Below the pieces are notes generated by a model. The model ran no database searches and had not been told where the DNA came from. It saw only the letters and a list, made by a program, of their open reading frames with translations. A DNA stretch of 6,112 bases from Stenotrophomonas_A sp036566925 (lineage in GTDB: Bacteria; Pseudomonadota; Gammaproteobacteria; Xanthomonadales; Xanthomonadaceae), in assembly GCA_036566925.1 (NCBI GenBank), contig DATCVI010000198.1, positions 1 to 6,112 of the forward strand, in the 5' to 3' direction. Position 1 is the stretch's first letter, and every line of letters starts with the position of its first letter. Below, one piece after another: positions 5,721 through 6,112 of this stretch. The translations under genes and the position numbers were made by a program.

Positions 5721-6112
5721 ATGAAGTGGTTCCAGAACCTGACGATCGCCAGAAAGCTGGCCCTGGCCTTTTCCGTCACGACGCTGATGACGCTGGCGCT
5801 GGGCATCTTTGCCCTGCTGCGCTTGGCGGCCGGCAACGACCAGCTCAAAGACCTCAGCAACAACTGGATGCCGTCGGTCCAGCACCTGGGCGAGATGCGC
5901 TCGCAGTTGGGCGAGTACCGTACCTACGAGATCTCCCAGCTCTACAGCCAGGACGATCCGGCCAAGGTGGCCGACTACGACAAGCGCATGGCCGACACCG
6001 AGAAGGTGATCGCTGCCGAAGAAAAGGCCTACAACGACGTCTCGTCCGAATCTTCGGCCGAAGAGCTGGCGCTGTACGCCAAGGTCAAGGCCACGCGCGA
6101 AGCCTACTTCGC
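5721..6112 (+). CDS. Methyl-accepting chemotaxis protein, 3' partial
   Basis: Only the first 130 codons are in the window and the frame runs off its end. The N-terminus MKWFQNLTIARKLALAF is typical of transmembrane chemoreceptors: a short basic cytoplasmic start, then a first membrane helix (about residues 13-36). The helix leads into a helical, polar periplasmic region (NDQLKDLSNNWMPSVQHLGE and onward), which looks like the start of a four-helix-bundle ligand-binding domain (4HB_MCP type). Ligand, HAMP and signalling domains lie beyond the window. The Shine-Dalgarno is weak (GAGA, 5710-5713), but the start is supported by the membrane-protein N-terminus. The gene has its own FliA-type promoter after a terminator. 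In Xanthomonas, cheA is followed by a tandem array of receptor genes, so this may be the first of several; that is inference. Confidence 0.9.
   Translation, partial: MKWFQNLTIARKLALAFSVTTLMTLALGIFALLRLAAGNDQLKDLSNNWMPSVQHLGEMRSQLGEYRTYEISQLYSQDDPAKVADYDKRMADTEKVIAAEEKAYNDVSSESSAEELALYAKVKATREAYF

Noticed and set aside
5586..5885. Minus-strand 99-codon frame across the receptor promoter and start
   Set aside because: It overlaps the receptor coding start and the FliA promoter and has no recognisable domain or ribosome binding site context.
5809..6009. 66-codon plus-strand frame inside the receptor gene
   Set aside because: Its translation is Arg/Cys/Pro/Trp-rich, typical of an out-of-frame reading; the receptor frame is intact here.

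Overview
The window is high-GC DNA with every recognisable gene on the + strand. It carries one block of a polar-flagellum and chemotaxis cluster: motD (5' end cut off), a ParA-family ATPase, a CheW-domain protein of ParP type, a small STAS-domain protein, cheY, cheA, and the start of a methyl-accepting chemotaxis protein (3' end cut off). The gene order, the GC-rich codon use and the TGTAGGAG...CAGCCGCGACCG repeats fit the Xanthomonadaceae (Xanthomonas, Stenotrophomonas, Pseudoxanthomonas and relatives). The family is an inference; the genus cannot be fixed from this window.

Layout. Positions 1-2635 hold motD, parA and parP, joined by overlapping stop and start codons, so probably co-translated. 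Positions 2636-2702 hold a strong match to a flagellar sigma-28 (FliA) promoter. The STAS gene and cheY (2703-3373, ATGA overlap) follow, then cheA (3423-5417) after a 49-bp gap. Positions 5418-5720 hold an intrinsic terminator, a REP-type repeat, an AT-richer stretch and a second FliA-type promoter that drives the receptor gene starting at 5721.

How the genes fit together. The receptor senses ligands and controls the CheA kinase. CheA phosphorylates CheY, which acts on the flagellar motor, for which MotD is a stator subunit. By analogy with Vibrio ParC/ParP, the ParA-like ATPase and the CheW-domain protein probably position chemotaxis arrays at the cell pole and pass them on at division. The STAS protein has no established role here.

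The most unusual feature is in parP. A roughly 112-bp near-perfect palindrome of the same repeat family as the downstream intergenic REP lies in frame inside the coding sequence, in a linker that also carries a duplicated 20-residue acidic motif (LDIDA...LAEMD.DPAF). The repeat thus appears to have become protein sequence in an array-positioning factor.
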